Position numbers and translations under genes: made by a program. The notes under the pieces are model-generated. The model saw only the letters and a list, made by a program, of their open reading frames with translations, was not told the DNA's origin and ran no database searches. From Dromaius novaehollandiae (Eukaryota; Chordata; Aves; Casuariiformes; Dromaiidae): a DNA stretch of 64,000 nucleotides. The stretch spans positions 25,296,001 through 25,360,000 of the forward strand of contig NC_088110.1 in the NCBI RefSeq assembly GCF_036370855.1, read 5' to 3'. How positions within the stretch are numbered: position 1 is the first letter of the stretch; every line of letters starts with the position of its first letter. Below, piece by piece: positions 28,541 through 41,820 of the stretch.

Positions 28541-31500
28541 GTGAGTGGGCCGCGCCGCCCGCCCGCCCGCTTCCCCGCGCCGCGCCCCGTCGGTGCCCGC
28601 GGCCCGCAGCGGCCCCTGCCCCGGCGCTGCCGCCGGCGCTCCCCGCTCTGCGGGCCGCGGCCTGGTGCCAGCCTCGGCTGGCGTCTCCGGCGCCGCCCGC
28701 TGCCCTGCCGCGGCCTCCGCCGGCGCGGCTCCTCGCGGCCGCCCCGCCGCGCCCGGCCCCGCCGCCTCGCCCTCCGCCCGGCTGCCCCGCTGCCGCCCGA
28801 GGCGGAGGGCAGCGCTGCCGCGGCGCTGCCTCTTCCTCGTGCTCCGAGACGGCGCTGGCTCCTCTGCTCCCCCCGGGACTGGGACTCGGGAAACCTCGCA
28901 CAACTTCTCTGCAGTGGAAAGCGCAGAGCTGCTGTGGAGGTTCCCTCGGTGCGAAACACAGTGTGACTTCGCGTTGGAGGCTCGGGGGGTCTGAAAAGGA
29001 GCTTGGACACTTGCATCTGTCCTTCCTCCGGCTTTTAGCACTTGTGCTGCACAGTGGCCCAGGGCATTGCAGTTAGTTTCTCTGTGTCATTCTGACGGTG
29101 TTTGCACATACTCTCACAGTTGCATAAGTTTTAATGGAGGCAAAAACATCTGGTTTCTGGCCAAAGGCATTTGCAGTAAATCGCAAGCATAGGTTTGTGC
29201 TAGTGGTAGACTACTGTTGTTCAAAAATCTGTTACTAAAGACAGCTTCACGTCCCTTCTTGAAGACTGGTGGAGTTCTCTGTTTCCCCTTTTCTCCTCTC
29301 CCAAACCGTAAGACTAGCTATGTTTTTCTGATGGTTTTTGATTTGTGCAGGCATTCTTCTGAAAGTCTGCAGATAGAATAATTGTGTATTTTGTTGCACT
29401 GTAAATGATGTTCTTTTTTTAAAAGCTTAGTGATGAATCTTAGTTTCTGATGCCCGAAATGTGGACAGAACGGGCATGGAATCCTTATGAAACCCTTTGG
29501 AACGGTGGCATTTCACATGCAAGGCCTGAAAGTATATTTGATGCCTGTTAGCTTAAACAGAACAAAAGAGACTTTTTTTTTCTTGTATAGTGTTCTAGAA
29601 TCCTACATTTAAAACAAAACAGATAGTGTTACTAATTTTCTTTTTTCTGTTTTGCTTCTCTGCAATAATGTGTATCTGTTGTTTTTCATATGCCCACTTC
29701 CTTTTTTGTCCCTTTCTCTAAACTACACTGGTTATCTTTTGTTTGGTTTATTTGCATGTCCCACTCTCCTGCCAAATTCTTTCTTTTGCCCACTCATGCG
29801 CACTGTGGTATTTGGCATGGGACTTGAAAACTTTACTGGATACCTGAGAGCTCAGTGAAGGCAAGAGATTTTGCTTTTCTGAGGCAGTATGCAGTGTAGA
29901 CTTCTCTCATTTCTTCCATGTCAGGAGAAGGAAGGAGGAAGGTATTTTAAATTTCTGTGTGTTGAGAAGGAGAAAGAAAGGACGGGGTGATCCTTTTGCA
30001 AGGGGATCCAGTTTTTCCTCTCTTCTGTGCATAATATAACTTTTAGATTTCCTCCTTGTTTGATAGAAGGAAGAAGAGCATTCTTTTCTTCTTCTGTTCC
30101 TATTAATCTGACTTTTTTCTAGAGCTGGTATAGTAAGAGTGGACAGGTCCTTCAGTACCTTTGCTTGCTGTGTCCTGGCCAGAGATTAAGGAAGATAAAA
30201 TGTTCTGCTTCTTGGCAATTTCTTTGTGCACAGAGCTTTGAGTTAGCATCAGGGTAAACTAATGATATCAGTAAGTTTGACACACAATGGTGTAGAATGG
30301 TTGTAAGGTGCAACAAAGAAATCGAAGTTCTCTGTTAAAAGGCATGAAGACAGAGACTGCACTGGTTAATGCAGTTCAGATTTGGAAAGTTGCCTTTCAA
30401 AGTGTAAGGGATGATAAAAACCTTAGCTGCTTCAAGCAGCACTCATTCAGAAATGCTTCTTGTGCCTCTTTTTGCATGAATATTTATGTTCTTATTGAGT
30501 TGGCAATGTATATAACTTCAGATTGTGCTTTGGAGATGGGCTGTTTGTTGGTGTTTTTAATAACAGCAAAAAACTCTTCTGATTGAAAGTGACGTTAATT
30601 TGTTCTAGATGATATTTTGGTGTGTTCTGGGGAAAAGGGTCTAATCTATCTTGGTAGTAGTATTACCTTATTGGATGAGGGTTTTGAGGTTAATAAAGTA
30701 AATATATGACGAGTCTCATTTAAATCTAGCCCAGGTTGCTGTTACTCAAAGGTCAGAGTTATTGTAGTGTGAGTGCAAATGAATCTCTGCTAATATTACA
30801 AAAAGTATTATTAGCCTTATTTGCAGTTTGGCAGAGATGCTCGAGGTACAGTCTAAGGTTAGAACTTCCTAGGACATGGCAGAAGTTACCTGAAGATATC
30901 ACAGAGTGTGTATTAATGCATGTTTTAAAAACAAAAAAGCTGTCTCTCGTCTTTCATTTGGCATTAACCCTGTAAAGAAGTCCTTTTCTTTTTCATAATG
31001 GAATAGCAAACAGAAGATTTTATTTCTTTTTTTGGAAATCTTAACTCTGCAAGAGACTGAACAGGAAATAAAATAACCAGATTACCAGATAAAGATAGTT
31101 GGGAAGCTGGAAGCAGATGATAAAGATGGAGCTAATGCAAGTCAGACATGACTGAGGTATAGGAACAGAAGCCAGGAAATCTGTATTGTCCATCACACTG
31201 ATCAGCTATGTAGGCATGTTAACTTTTCTCCCACCCCTTGATTTGTTAGCTTCTGAAAAAGAAGAAATACTTATTTGCTCTTTTGGTAGGTGTTAGAGGA
31301 TAATTTTTACAATGACTGAAAGCTCAGTGAATCTTTTGAAGCCAGTTCAGGAACCATTTGATTTGGGGCGTCGGTACTGTTGTGCAGAAATGGGAACCGC
31401 CTCAGAAGTGCTCACCTAGTCTCACTCAGTTCTGTTGTTGGGGTGTAGCTGCAGGATGCAAAGAGAAAAGAGAGATAGGGCTGCGTTTGGTTTGGCTCGC

Positions 31501-34500
31501 TCATAGGATTTGTTCAAACTAAAGGTTGTTGAGACAGCTGACAAGCAAGGGCCAGGGATGCTCTCTTCCTCCCTTGCTTTCTGAACAGCATGGTGGCTTT
31601 TGCCTCTGGAGTACTCTTGTGCTACATTTCTTGTTTTTGAATGTAACTGGAAATAGTACCATCACTTCCTCTGAGACTGTCTCTCAGATCTTGCTTTAGG
31701 TGGTCTTTTTTTCCATTTTTTTTCCCCACGCTATCTTTGTGTAATGCATGTCACTTTGCCTTTTTATTATCATACTGTATTTTAATGCTCCCTCCCTCCC
31801 CTCTTAATTTGTTTCTGGTTTCTCAGCATTACCTGTTTTCTACTTTACAGGTTTCTCTGTTCTGTTAAATAGTTATTTGTCAAAAGAGGTTGTTTTTCCG
31901 CTTTGAATGTTGTATGGTTGGTTGCTTTTCCTGTTAACTCTTGGTGTTGCCTTTGCCCTTCTTGATGGTGACCGTGCTCCTTGGTTGTGTGTTTACCGTT
32001 TCCTGTATAAATATTGACAGCACTAGACAATGTACCAGTACTTCTAGTATTTTTCTTCACAGCTTGATCCTTATTTGTAATACGTATTTACACTTCTGTT
32101 TTTACTGCCGATGTATAATTTTTTTTTTTTGAAGGGTCTGATAGTAGTGTGAAGCCTACTGATAGCAGTGTGGAGGTGAGGCCATCAGTCAATTTTAGTT
32201 AACTGTTGCAGTTTTTCCCCTCATACAGTCTAGGCGTATCTTCCTCTTCCCGTTTCTGTACAGGAGGCTTTATTCAGTTCTAGTGAAGCAAATGGGGGAG
32301 TTCTGTTACTGATTTCAGTGGGAGCTGGGTCAGGCTTTAATTACGCAACTTCCCAAAAGCTCTTTTTGCTTGAGGAGTGTGATTGCTTATGCATGAGTTG
32401 GGGTGCAGCAACTTCATTTGTCTGTTTTAGATTGTTTGGGTTGCTTTTTAGAATGAGCCAAATTCAGAAATACTACTTTCAGCAGGAGCTATGACTAGGT
32501 ATGTATCTTGTTTGGATTAAAAATTGAGAAACATTCCCCCAAATGGTGAAGCCATTCTATGAATAATTCCATGAGCCTCAGTGGGTCTTGCATCTTATTG
32601 TTTCCAGAATTCAAGAGTAAATAATAATGGAATTTTAAAATGTTTGTGGCTGATACTTTAAAAAAAAATAATTGCCTAACCAGGTTGTTAGATTTCATTA
32701 CTGTATTGGAAGTGTGGTTTTAATATTTTTAGAGATATGCTAACATTTCTAAATAGATTCCAGAGGGTAGGATTTTGACTCAATTGAATGTTTAAGGCTT
32801 GTAAGTCCTTTTAACTTTACATGCAGTACCTAGTAGATGAATATAATTTAGCTGAAGCACTTGAGACTTGTTTACATGTGGAGTTTTGGTATTACTGGGT
32901 GCTTCTTGCAAATATAATACAAATTATTTGGTTATCAATCATATTTGAGTATTATGGTATTATTCTAAGAGAGATTTTTTAGCAAGATTCTATAGTTGAA
33001 TCTCTTTGGCATGATGACTTGTTGAGTAAAAACTGAAATTTTGAAACAACACAAGCTAAGTACTGAAAGACTATAGAATAGAGAGAAAATAACCATTTAC
33101 ACTAAAACTGTATGTTCTTAATATTCTGGTTTTTTTCCTGATAATAATGAAATGTTTTCACTTGTGCATAGTTTAGTAGGATGAGTTGGGTAAGGAAAGA
33201 AAGCCCTGATTACTTGTTCAGCGACAGAGGGAAGAAAATTGAGCTAACGCCTTTCATGCAATCCAAAGAGTAGAAAGAAAAGCTGAGAAAAGGTGTTTTT
33301 TATTTTTTTAATTTTATTTATTTATTTTGTAAAGGCACCATGTTTCAGAACAATCTGGCCTCGATAGTAGGTTACACAAAAGGGTAAGGCCTTGGAAATG
33401 AAAAGAGGAAAATAGAGTTGATGAGTTTTGTGTTTGACCCTACCAGATTTTGTAAATATGAACTGCAAGGTTCTTTCCAGGTATTCAGGACCGTCCCTGA
33501 ATTCTAGAGCTTGTGGTTGGTAAAGAAAAGACAGAGGAAAACTACTGATGTAAACAAAATGAGGAAAGAGGTAATTACTTTTAAAACTTACCTTGTTATT
33601 TATGTTAGTGTGTAAAGAATAAACACATATGGCTGTACTGAGGGAAAATGTTAACTAATCCTGAAAAACAAGACCTGCCACTTAGAGGGAAGTTCTAAGC
33701 TGCTTTTAGCCAGCTGGAGTTAAACTTGGGGTCTATATTCCCAGACAATGTGCTTGTCCTCTCTCTGCTAGTAAGTCAGTCATCTTGTGCAATAAAATGC
33801 ATTTCTGTAATATAGCGAAGCCCTTAAAATTGTTTTTCTTGGCAGTTTGGTATATAATTGCTTTGTAGTTGTCACCTAAAGTTGAATTTTTAAATTTTTC
33901 AAACGCTCCATAGACATTCTGATTTCAAGACAGAGATTGCGTAGTCAAAATGAGTAGGTCACTAAGTGTTTTAATTGTTCTTAGCTCTAAATTGTTTAAT
34001 GCCATTCATCTTTTGGTCTTACAGTTTTTTAGTATTTTTTGTTCCGACTCTCATTAATAATCTGTTCAGTGATGTATAGCCCTAATTCCTTCTCTTAGCG
34101 AAGTCTGCGTGGTCATATTTCAAGTCCCAGTGGGATTTTGATACCGTTACTGTTTTACTGCTTTGGCAGAGCCATGCTCTGGTACTCTGGGTGTTGTCCA
34201 TTCTTTGTCCATGTGATCAGGAAAATCATAAATAATTGTCTAATCATCTTTTGGGCCTTGCTGGAGCCCTCTTCCATTCTTGGTGCCTTTCACCGTGCTG
34301 CAGCTCCCTGCAGTACCAGCTGTATATGCACGGAGGACGCGAGAGACCTTGTGCCCTTTCCGTTACAGCTTGTCGGTGTGCTCAGTGAGTCTAGTCTCCA
34401 GTCGTGGATTGCTTGCAACATGTGCCTGAAAATTGTTTTTATTTCTTACTGCTCTCTTGTAATTGGTCTGAATCCTAGAAAAAATGATAGGAATACAAGG

Positions 34501-35709
34501 AATGTCTAAAGTTAACTTGACTAAAGGGAGAGGAGGACATTTATGTGTATTTCTTCCAGGGAAAAAAAAAAAGCAGGAAAAGTAAAGCCAGTACAGTCTT
34601 CTCTTGCATTTTTTTCTTCTTTTTTCTTAGCTGTACATTATGATCTGCAAGTACATACTGATTTGATTTATAACCAACAGGAGAAGTACTTGCTAGCTTG
34701 TGTAAATTAGATGCTTGCCATCCTGTAGGAATACTCATTTAACTTTTTCCTTCCATTCTGCCTCTTCTGATGGCTTTTTCACCAAGTTTGCAAAATGCAT
34801 GCTTCTGGCCTGCAATTGCGCTGCTTCAAATGATAGGTTTATGGGCTTATTAAATAAGTTACAGTCTGCCCCCTAAATAAGAGACATCCAGAGGAACATG
34901 GGATTGATTGTACAGGAAGCGTTTTCGATGACTCATTGGGTCACCTTGCTGAGTGTAACAACATATGGGCCTCATGAAGCTAAAGGAGTTATCGTCTAAG
35001 AAAAAAGTGAAATTGAGGTTCTGAACAATGTTTTAGGAAATCCTGTGGTACCTGCACAAAAGTTGGTTTGTTGGCACAGATGGCTTGGATTTAGGCTGAT
35101 CGGCTTTTTTGACCCCCACAAACTATGAATCTCGGTTTGCTTGATGACCATGAGACCTATGCTGCTAACCTTAGCTCTGGGAGTGACTAACAAGCAAGAC
35201 ATGAAAATAGCTACGCAAACATCCTTGGCCCCCCTCATCAAATGTGTCTGAGCCGTGCATGCACATATGTCTTTAAATGAAGGCGGTAGTACCTTCCTCA
35301 GTTGTACCTGCTGGCTTGCTTTCTCCCAGTCTGGTAATTTACTCAAAGACCCTGTGTCAATGCTGTCTTGATGCTTGTCACCTGATGTAGTCACTGGCAT
35401 AAGAGCTGTAATTGAAGTATTTGTTAGCAGCATGTGGTCTTAAGGCACAACTTGGTTAGCTCTGGCCAAAAGAATAGTCAAAATCTAGGTAATTTTCTCT
35501 TAAATTATTTTTTTTATATATAGGAAGTGAAAAACACTGATCAGCATGTGGTTAGCATTGCTCTGTATTGTAAGAAGTCAGGAGCTGCTTAAGTCAAACG
35601 GTAAAGAAAGTGTGATGTGGTAGGCATGATATGGGTAAAAGTTTTTTGTTTTTTAATGTAGGAGGACTTCAGACTTAAGACTTAACTTCAGACTCAAGTC
35701 ACGCAACTT

Positions 35710-35724
35710 CCCCCCCCCCCCCCC
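35710..35724 (+). repeat. Poly-C run
   Basis: About 14-15 consecutive C bases immediately upstream of the CR1 tail. Confidence 0.85.
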
Positions 35725-35734
35725 GACCTGGTGG

Positions 35735-35852
35735 AGGGTTGCTTGCAGCGTTGTAGTGGTATGTGACTGGACAACATGCTCTAGGTGGCCCTGCTTGGCT
35801 AGATGATCTCCAGAGGTCCCTTCCAACCTCAAGCGTTCTGTGCAATTCTGTG
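35735..35852 (+). mobile_element. CR1 LINE, 3' end fragment
   Basis: The characteristic avian CR1 tail reads ctctaggtggccctgcttgg, then gatgatctccagaggtccct, then tccaacctc. It ends in ATTCTGTG-type octamers (gttctgtgcaattctgtg). It is preceded by a C15 run. Only the last 120 bp or so of the element is present, as is usual for 5'-truncated CR1. Confidence 0.9.
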
Positions 35853-36859
35853 ACTTGTATTAGGTGAAAGAAGTGAAAATAAGTGAATATTGACAGAATA
35901 AGTATCAGGCAGTTCTGCTGCTCAGTTTGCAAAATCTACATGGAGGTGTCATATAAGGATCTTCCTTAACAGTGGTGTAGAAGGGGAGAAACTCAGTTGA
36001 CGCTGGCTAATTTTAAGCTTTCTTTTTTAAAGGGAGCCTAGGGAAAATCTTTTCTATGCAAAAAGGAAGCTTTGATTCCTATATATGCAGATGCCTCTGA
36101 TACAAGTAGTAGGAAGAAACTATGAAGTCATTCTGTAGGTTGTAGCAAAACTGACCATGTTTGGTTCACCTTGCTGCTGCTTGGGATAATACTGCAATCA
36201 CAGAGTTACTTAAACCAGTATCTCTTCAACACCCCAGTGTGGTCAACGTCTATGCTGTAGGGGTGGGAACTGAGACAATGAGGTGGTTTAGGAGAACTAA
36301 TTTGCTGATGGTTATGTGGAAGCGATGTATGAGTATGTCTTTTAAATATAACAAACTTTCTGGGAGATCCCATAAAAAGAAAGTGTAAGAACTGCTAAAT
36401 TGTTTAAAGCATCTTCATATTGTATTCTTACTCAATGATCTATTTTCCCATCCTTACTGTTCTTCTCAGTTGGTGTTTATAACTCATTTTCCCAATACCA
36501 CAGTGTGGAACAGAACTAGTTATAGATGCATTTCTTCTTTGTTTCAGTAACACCTAAAGACTTTGCGCCTGGATAGGGCTCTGTTTTGTTACCCCAAGGT
36601 AAAATTAGTAATAACAAATTTCCAGCAGAAAGTGAAGCTCACCAGCATTTCTAAAGGAACTCAAAGCTGTTTAGCTCACAAATCTGGTGTGTGGCCATCT
36701 TAACACTTTATTTACAACTGGAACAGCTGGTGATTTGTGTGATGCCAGATTTTTAAAGGAGCTCCAGCATAGGACATAGGAACTGATGTGGTTCTTGATG
36801 GTTATTAGTAAATGCGTAAGTGTGGTCTGGATTATAAGATGGTTGGATTTTTTCAGAAG

Positions 36860-37500
36860 TCTTGGCAGAGGTTCTCACTAAAGATTTTTATCGCATGACT
36901 GTGCAGTTCTGCAAGGGAGATCCTCTTGTGAATTAATAACTAGCTAAGGGATAGAAACAAAGGTGGCCAGACAATGATAGAAAATCTGTCTGCTTTCGTG
37001 ATAGAAAGAGGTTATTAAAGGGCTCTCCGAGAAACTGTGCCATTAAGCGTATTCATAAGTGATTTGGAAAAGAGGAATGAATAGTAAGGTGACAGTTTGA
37101 TTCTAAAGCTATGGAAGGATTTCATGATACTAAGTGAGTATGCAATAGGATGGTGAACTGAATTCGTTGTCAATAAATGCAAACCAGTGCTTGTGATGAA
37201 AAATCACTATAATGATAGATACGCAGTAAAAGGTTCTAAGTAAGGTATCACTCAAGAAGGGGATCTTAGAGCTACCTGTAATGTCTTTATAAAAAATATC
37301 AGCTCAACAGGAGCCAAACAGGCAGATAGTTTTCCCTAAGCGTTTGTAACTTTTGAAATACATGTATTTATACATATAAAGCGAAATAGTCATTTTTCAT
37401 GGAATTTATAATTAAACTGTGCAATTCATTACCACAGGTATGAATGACAAAAAGCTTGAGTGCTTTCAAAAAGTGGTTAGACAAATCCATAGATTTATAG
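36860..37500 (+). mobile_element. Old L3/CR1-type LINE remnant, copy 1
   Basis: Decayed but ordered blocks match the CR1/L3 reverse-transcriptase-to-3' region: gtgatttggaaaagaggaat, gtcaataaatgcaaaccagt, cactcaagaaggggatctta, gcaattcattaccacagg and ttcaaaaagtggttagacaa. The reading frame is lost. Confidence 0.75.
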
Positions 37501-39592
37501 AGAGGTGCCTTTACATACCTTTGGGGTCAGGAAGTCTCTTGAGCTGCAGCAGGTCCTGGAAGTAGGGAAGATATGCTTTCTCTTTTATTTCCTCTACGCA
37601 CTTGCTATTTCCCATCCTGAGACAGGATACAAGGTTAGATCAGTTTTATGCCTTACCTGCTATGGCTGTTCTTTGTTCTTTGCAGTTTCTGCATTACTCC
37701 CTGTACTGCAGCGATACAGGGCAACAGGTATGTGATTGTGCAGTCCATTAGTGAGAAAGCTCTCTTAATATTACTTTAATTTTTTGGGTACATGCACATT
37801 GTGTCCTGTGTACAGTGATACTTAACAGAGTCAGCAGGAGTTTCGGAAGGTATATCACATTAAAGGTTTGTTAGCATTGTGATAGGCTTTGGAATAGTTA
37901 GTAATAGGTAAATATTAATCTGCTCTAGGACACTGGAGTACTTATATTTAGAAGTATTTCAGAGTTCTTGATACCTACAGTATCTATCACTTATACTTGC
38001 TTTAAAAATCCGAAGCTTAAAGATGAGATAAGATTTCTGGCTTGTTAGTGTGCAAAGAAACTTAAAGTTCCTGGGGGCAGAAATCAAATGCCTGGTTTGA
38101 GAATTTCTTGGTCACAAGAGAATCCTTTCTTTATGAAAGAAAAAAACGTCAACCTGGTATGTTGCGTAAGAACTTCTAAGTACTGAAATGCTGAAAAGAT
38201 GTATGCATGGGAAGGTATCTCAAGGCCCAAGGAGTAAGTTCTTGAAGTGATTAATTTTGTGAGAGGGAAATACTGTTACATGGATTGGAACATGCCCAAA
38301 ACTTTTCTTATGGGGAAAAAAAATCAAATATGTGTTTAAAATGCCAAATGATTTAGTATTGGTAAAAGGATATGGAGTTGCAGCACAAGGACAGAAGTTT
38401 TGAGTGTTGGAAGATAAATAATAGCCTTGTCCTTTGCACTTTATGATGTCCTGCTTTTTTCAGACAGGAAGCGTGTGAGAGAGAGATGATTGCTCCTAGG
38501 AAGTAGTTCAGATTGAACCGCGTCTGTACTAACTGCCTGTTAGCATATTACACAATTAAATGAAAGTAGAGGTAGCCTCATAATGTAGCTATCATTCCAT
38601 TAAAAGTCCTTATTCTTGGATTGTTTGCTTTCTTGAATGATAGCTTCTGCATGTTTTCCTGTGGTTGTGATGTGGGGAGAAAAAATAATTCTTACAGTGT
38701 GATTTGCTGATTATTTTATGCAAGGGCATTTGTAAGTATCGGTTATGCATTTCTGTTCAGTACAGTGAAATGGATGACATTGGGGTGAAATTACATTAGC
38801 TCTCCAGTGTTTGCTTTCATTTTACCTGTCCTGTCAGTGATGTAGGAAGTCTTGCCTAATGTCTGTGAAGGATGAAGAATTAATATTCATAAAAAGCTGT
38901 GCTTAGAATATATGGCAATTTTGTTCAGTCCTGTTTCCCCTTGACTAAAGCTATCCGGGCAGTCTGTCCTTTTACTTTGTGTTGTCTGGGGCCAAGCTTA
39001 ATATAAAATGCTGAAGTCCTCTATGGGCATACCTGCAGAATGAGTTTCAGGCACGTGGCCAAGAAAGCTATGCTGTTGTCGAAATCTCAGGCTGACAGTA
39101 TCAGTGTTCAGCAGTTTATAATCTCTTCAAATACAGAGTGGGAGCAAAAAGGACTTCTGATTTCAAAGCAACTCTCTGCCAAACTTCAGTCTATTTGCAA
39201 ACTATGCATTAGAGCTTTTCAAAAAGTTTGCAAAAAATTCTTTCCTTTATAAAACAAACAAACAAACAAACAAGAAACAAAGTTATGGTTTCAACTTGTA
39301 ATAGCTACTATCTATCTTTTCAGGAACATTAAAGATTTAGATCAACTTAACTAGACTGCAGAACCACAACCTAATTGTGGTTTACTGTTGAAGGGAGAAC
39401 TTCACCCCAAATCTGCCAAAGCTGTAGGTTCCTGATGCCTTCGTTAGGTCGGCGTAGGTCAGCTTAATGATTTTGAGACTGTTGCCTCAGACTGCAGAGG
39501 ATTATTCTGGCAGTGGAGTGTTTTTACTTTGTTTTTTTCCAAACTTTTCAACAAGTGTTTGGGTGAGCAAAATCGGTGGAGAAACACATGGC

Positions 39593-39621
39593 GGGTGTGT
39601 GTGTGTGTGTGTGGGGGGGGG
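39593..39621 (+). repeat. (GT)n followed by poly-G
   Basis: About ten GT units and then nine G, a simple repeat in AP1G1 intron 1. Confidence 0.85.
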
Positions 39622-39829
39622 TAATCTGAACTTGAAAATTATGGGCTCTAAGATGACTGTTGCTACCCAGGAATGGAATTTGGGGTTTATGAAAGACTGT
39701 TCTAGGAAAAACAAAAGACAAGCACTTTGTAGCAATCAGAACCCCAAACTGATTGTTAGGAATTAATAGGAAGTAATGGGGAGAAAAGTAGAAGACATTT
39801 ATACAACATATAAAACAACTGCACATCCA

Positions 39830-40235
39830 CCTCTTAAATCCTGTGTGCAGTTTTGCTTTCCCCCTTTCCTCTCCCTGCCCCTTTAAAAAAGGCATAGGAG
39901 ACCTGTAGAATGCACAGATAAGGTAACAAAGATAGTCTGGAGTCATGGAAGGGGGGGGGTGAGAGGCTGTAGCTTTCAGACTGGAGAGGGTAAGCAAGAG
40001 ACAAAAATGGAGGTGTATAAGATCATGAGTTTCATGTAAAAGCTAAATAGGGAATGAATGCCACTGTCTCTCCTAGCAGAAGACTTGGGAGCATCAATAG
40101 AAACAAGCAGCTGGAAAATACAGGACAAGTGAAGGAGGTGGTTCGAACCACAGTGTGCAATCAAGCTGTGGAGCTCTGTTCTGCAGAATCTTGTTGAGGC
40201 TAGAAGTTTACCTGGGTTCCAAATGAAACCAGACA
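39830..40235 (+). mobile_element. Old L3/CR1-type LINE remnant, copy 2
   Basis: Same orientation as copy 1, with the blocks gtgtgcagttttgctttccc, ggaggtgtataagatcatga, gagcatcaatagaaacaagc, gcaatcaagctgtggagctc and gaggctagaagtttacctgg, in the order expected for the element's 3' region. Confidence 0.7.
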
Positions 40236-41744
40236 AATCTGATGAAGATTTGATGCTATTTCTGGCTTTGGAAATTCCCGAGCCACAAATCGTTGGAGAT
40301 AGCAACACTTCCCCAGAATACTCTTGCAATGTGCTTGCCCTGTTCTTATACTCTTCACTAGGCATCTGCTGTTGGCCGTTGTTGTAGACTGGATACTGAA
40401 CAGAAGGGAGCTTTGGTCTGACTTGGTATGGCCATTATGTTTCTAGTCTTTTGCTTTCTGCCTTCTTTGGCTGTACACCAGTAATCAAAAAGATATAGTT
40501 CCTTCTTAAGTTAGAAAATAGTGGAGAAAATTGTCATGAAGGGTTAGTAGACCACATTCTTCATGCAAATTAGTAGGATAAGTTGAAGAATACTATGGAA
40601 ATTAGGGTTCAACTTGGATTAAAAATGGCTTTTATAGGAGATGCGTAAGACTTTTTTTTTTTTTTCTCCTTTTAACAGCCTAGGTTGCAGGCAAGTTATT
40701 GAGGTATGTGCTAGGGTGTATTTGACAGCAGGTTAACAAGTCTCCAGTAACAGCATACACTTACTCTCTTTATCCCTTTTCACTAGGAATAAATTACCGT
40801 AGAGTAAAGCAACACAACCAGGCAGCAACTGTGAAGCAAACATTGCACACTAAATTGATGCTCTAGCTTTCTCTGCAGTAATTAACTTTTACACAGTTAC
40901 CTTAATTTTACATGCTGTTTAAAACCATGCTTTCATTTTTTGTAAGTTGTTTTTGGTTTTTTATATCTCTGCCTCTACCAGTTTGAAATTTCCCAAGTAA
41001 GGTATTTGTTGGAGGCTTGTTGTAGGATTTTAGATAAGTCTGTTTTGCCCTTTCAGGATGGGAAAAGTATTTTATTACGGGTAAGTGGGGGCAGGGGGGG
41101 AGGGGGGAACTGATACAATTAAACTGCCTTTTATTTGAAAAGCTGTGGAACCCTCATGGGTTTGGCTGAATTCTATACGAGTGGTAAGGGGCTGTCCTTT
41201 TGTTTTGAGGATACATCATGCTGCTTCTGTGAAAATCTTGTTCCAGTTTGGCCAAACAACGTTTGGAAAGTTGTTTTGTGCATGCTCCTTTGAGACTTGC
41301 AGCTATCAGCTCCACAGGCTGTGTACAATAAACGTGTTGCAGCGCACAGCTCCTGATTCTCAGCAGAGTTTGTATGTTCTGTCTCTCATGATCATAGAAT
41401 TTTACCTTGCTGCTGGAAGGTCACAGTGAATTACTGTCACTTGCAGTCTTAGCTCAAGAGCAGAGCTCCATGTTGTCGGTCTAAAGAGTCACACTCGGCT
41501 AATGATTTCCCCATATACATATTGATACAATGCTGTGTGAGGAAAATATTTGCAGTTTACTTTCAAAACTTTAGAAACTTTGTGCAAGTGTCATTGAAAG
41601 AACATGACTGCAGCATTCAAAGGCCTTATTTACCTCATGTTCAGATACTGTTCTGAAGACAGATTTTGTACTTTCCCTTGACTGTTCCTCTGATGCTCAT
41701 TAGTGCAGCATCTGAATGATTGGTAAGCGTTAACTTATTTCATA

Positions 41745-41820
41745 TCACAGTAATGTGAGGAAGTGTTATTAACTTCATGTATGGAAATGAGAAACGAGGC
41801 AAGACTAAGGACTAAAGTAT
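41745..41820 (+). mobile_element. Possible MIR fragment
   Basis: The order ttattaacttcatgtatgga, then aaatgagaaacgaggcaaga, then ctaagg recalls the MIR block of the type ttacagatgaggaaactgag. It is short and diverged. Confidence 0.35.

Larger units (their letters stand above)
27880..28900. promoter_or_regulatory. CpG island: AP1G1 promoter and exon 1
   Basis: A GC-rich block around AP1G1 exon 1 with a perfect CRE (28202-28209), an 18-bp minisatellite (28305-28371), an element shared with the IST1/ZNF821 island (28266-28283) and a YY1-type site in the exon. There is no TATA box. Confidence 0.85.

Noticed and set aside
26300-29041. Long GC-rich ORFs on both strands around the ATXN1L and AP1G1 promoters (up to 337 codons)
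   Set aside because: Same cause: CpG-island composition and the 39-bp and 18-bp minisatellites give repetitive open frames with no recognisable domain.
40140-40156. GGTTCGAACC, resembling a tRNA T-loop
   Set aside because: No acceptor stem, anticodon arm or A/B box spacing around it. It lies inside an old L3/CR1-type copy.
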